In this document: one piece after another, positions 62,468 through 64,000 of the stretch
Position numbering within the stretch: the first letter of the stretch is position 1
Layout of the letters: every line of letters starts with the position of its first letter
NCBI GenBank assembly: GCA_025916135.1
Contig: CP104793.1
Location: 868,001 to 932,000, forward strand
From: Rhodobacteraceae bacterium D3-12
GTDB taxonomy: Bacteria > Pseudomonadota > Alphaproteobacteria > Rhodobacterales > Rhodobacteraceae
DNA: 64,000 bases
Direction: 5' to 3'
Translations under genes and position numbers: made by a program
The notes under the pieces: generated by a model
The model's input: the letters and a program-made list of their open reading frames with translations, nothing else
Told to the model about the DNA's origin: nothing
The model's database searches: none

Positions 62468-63646
62468 ATGACGGACGCAGTAATCGTAAGCATCGCACGC
62501 ACAGGTATTGGTAAAGCTGGGCGCGGTTCTTTTAACCAAACACATGGTGCTACGATGGGGGGGCACGTTGCGGCGGCAGCGGTTGAACGGGGAGGAATTG
62601 ATCCTGCCCTAATCGAAGATAGCCTTTGGGGTTGCGGCTATCCTGAAGGTGCGACTGGAGGAAATATTGCCCGTCAAATCGCTTTGCGCGCAGGAATGCC
62701 TGATACAGTTGCAGGAGCTACTGTAAACCGTTTTTGCGCTAGCGGACTTAATGCGGTTGCTTTAGGTGGTGGTGCTATTCGCGATGGTGCCGAGACTGTT
62801 CTTGTTGGTGGAGTTGAGAGCATTAGCCTGGTGCAACCACCGGCTCGCCATTCACGCGAGGCCTTTCTCGAACAAACCCGCCCTGATTTGTATTTTCCGA
62901 TGATCGATACAGGCGATATTGTGGCGCGTCGGTATGGGATATCACGCGAAGATCAGGACATCTTGTCTTTAGAAAGCCAACAGCGCACAGCCTCAGCTCA
63001 GGAGGCGGGCCATTTCGACGAAGAAATTGTCCCAATGACTGTCAAAATGCTAAAAATGGACAAGCAAACTGGCGAAGCCTCTGAGGTTGAGGTCACGGTT
63101 GATCGCGATGAATGCAACCGACCATCTACCACGCTTGAAGGTTTGGCAAACCTGCGGCCTGTTCGCGGCGATGGTGAATTTGTGACCGCGGGAAACTCCA
63201 GCCAGTTGTCAGATGGAGCAGCTGCGTTGGTGATGATGTCTGGTGAACGCGCGCGTGCCGAAGGCATTACGCCATTGGGTCGCTTTGCAGGGTTTTCTGT
63301 TGCGGGCTGCGCACCTGATGAGATGGGGATTGGGCCGGTTCTCGCAATTCCACGCTTGTTAGAACGCGCTGGATTGACTGTCGAAGACATTGATATTTGG
63401 GAGTTAAACGAAGCTTTTGCATCGCAGGTATTGTACTGCCGCGACCGACTTGACATTGACCCTGAGCGACTAAATGTCGATGGCGGTTCCATTTCAATTG
63501 GGCACCCGTTTGGCATGACAGGTGCGCGTATGACAGGTCATTTGCTCCTGGCGGGTCGACGTATCGGCGCGCGTTGGGGTGTGGTGACGATGTGCATTGG
63601 CGGTGGCCAGGGTGCAGCAGGCTTGTTTGAAATTTACGGAGCTTAA
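62468..63646 (+). CDS. Thiolase (acetyl-CoA C-acyltransferase)
   Basis: A 392-residue thiolase. The nucleophile is Cys90 in VNRFCASGLNAVALGG. The C-terminal motifs are NEAFASQVLYCRDRL, ISIGHPFGMTGARMTGH with the catalytic His, and VVTMCIGGGQGAAGLFEIYG with the second Cys. It cleaves a 3-ketoacyl-CoA to acetyl-CoA or condenses two acyl-CoAs. It fits after the hydratase of this catabolic region. Ribosome site CAGGAG. Confidence 0.95.
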   Translation: MTDAVIVSIARTGIGKAGRGSFNQTHGATMGGHVAAAAVERGGIDPALIEDSLWGCGYPEGATGGNIARQIALRAGMPDTVAGATVNRFCASGLNAVALGGGAIRDGAETVLVGGVESISLVQPPARHSREAFLEQTRPDLYFPMIDTGDIVARRYGISREDQDILSLESQQRTASAQEAGHFDEEIVPMTVKMLKMDKQTGEASEVEVTVDRDECNRPSTTLEGLANLRPVRGDGEFVTAGNSSQLSDGAAALVMMSGERARAEGITPLGRFAGFSVAGCAPDEMGIGPVLAIPRLLERAGLTVEDIDIWELNEAFASQVLYCRDRLDIDPERLNVDGGSISIGHPFGMTGARMTGHLLLAGRRIGARWGVVTMCIGGGQGAAGLFEIYGA

Positions 63647-63658
63647 AGAAATGTTTTA

Positions 63659-63684
63659 GGGGGCGCAGGAAGATGAAGCCCCCC
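63659..63684 (+). terminator. Terminator-like hairpin after the thiolase gene
   Basis: GGGGGC (63659-63664) pairs with GCCCCC(C) (63678-63684) around a 13-base loop, 12 bases after the stop, followed by TCTCCTTGTG. The stem is strong but the U-tract weak. The rest of the 306-bp gap to 63952 holds no gene I can see. Confidence 0.5.
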
Positions 63685-63952
63685 TCTCCTTGTGTGCGAC
63701 TATTCGCGAACTTGAAAGCGCTATAAAGGACATTCGACGATCAGGCGTGATGGCAAACCCACAGACCAGCAAACGTTCTCTGGCAAACTGACTAGCACTG
63801 CTTGTTTATGCCAAACAATGCCGTTCATTTTTTAAATGACAGCTATTCGAAACCCATAAGGGTTGGATCTTAGCTCAGAGGGCCGCCGTACAGCACCGGG
63901 TTTTTCAAGATCGACAAGACACTAAATATTATGATGAGAAGGTAGAACACCC

Positions 63953-64000
63953 ATGGGTGAAATGAAACCACTGACAGGGCTAAAAGTCATAGACTTTAGC
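63953..64000 (+). CDS. CaiB/BaiF-family CoA transferase (N-terminus only)
   Basis: Sixteen codons, MGEMKPLTGLKVIDFS, running off the window. LxGLKVIDFS is the standard opening of family III CoA transferases (compare LNGVKVLDFT in the gene at 52543). The ribosome site is GAAGG, nine bases before the ATG. It would join the thiolase and hydroxylase in CoA-ester metabolism. Confidence 0.7.
   Translation, partial: MGEMKPLTGLKVIDFS

Overview
The window suggests an alphaproteobacterium of the Rhodobacterales, roseobacter-like. The basis is the gene styles present: Bug/TctC tricarboxylate transporters, a DUF3489-DUF2924-serine recombinase element, form II Cox-like hydroxylase genes, and a CIRCE-controlled groESL. 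This placement comes from family recall, not from a search. The region reads as accessory DNA: many insertion sequences, IS fossils, dispersed intergenic repeats and broken genes between short intact operons.

Layout. 1-5.3 kb: 5' part of a TctC binding protein, an IS fossil, two CPBP membrane proteases (one frameshifted), a DUF6544 protein and a doubly frameshifted serine beta-lactamase-like gene. 5.5-10.76 kb and 43.23-48.48 kb: two nearly identical copies of a 5.26-kb element carrying DUF3489, DUF2924, a large serine recombinase cut by an in-frame amber codon, a ParB-DNA methyltransferase fusion and DUF5681. 11-18 kb: a Crp/Fnr regulator and a group of small Roseobacter-type hypotheticals, including a secreted cysteine-repeat protein, a transglutaminase, two members of an LPAG-motif family and a zinc-ribbon gene interrupted by UGA. 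18.3-21.7 kb: CIRCE-groES-groEL, then a small protein with a structured leader, an EF-hand protein and an SPW-repeat protein. 21.7-27.3 kb: an IS3-family insertion, a P-loop ATPase, an autoregulated ArsR-SRPBCC-VOC-VOC operon and an IS407-like element, all bracketed by matching ends of an older IS. 27.5-31.5 kb: a secreted PG-binding-like protein, a tyrosine recombinase and a TetR-CPBP pair with a perfect palindromic operator. 31.9-37.6 kb: an MDR-DUF1330-LLM-SDR oxidoreductase operon with a divergent LysR gene; its SDR gene is split by a second copy of the IS3 element. 38-42.8 kb: a DUF1611-racemase pair and a second locus of the cysteine-repeat and LPAG families. 48.7-50.6 kb: a GNAT gene and a decayed IS3 element.

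50.7-64 kb is a catabolic region: tctC, enoyl-CoA hydratase, CaiB/BaiF CoA transferase, fumarylacetoacetase-like gene, tctB, tctA and tetR, followed by a divergent TetR, an SCP2 protein, a CoxS-CoxL-CoxM-like molybdenum hydroxylase, a thiolase and the start of another CoA transferase. Together this suggests uptake of a carboxylic acid by a tripartite transporter, CoA activation, hydroxylation, hydration and thiolysis. The substrate cannot be read from the sequence.

A caution applies throughout. I count nine single-base frame disruptions in eight genes, and every one is a missing base. They may be sequencing deletions rather than true gene decay.
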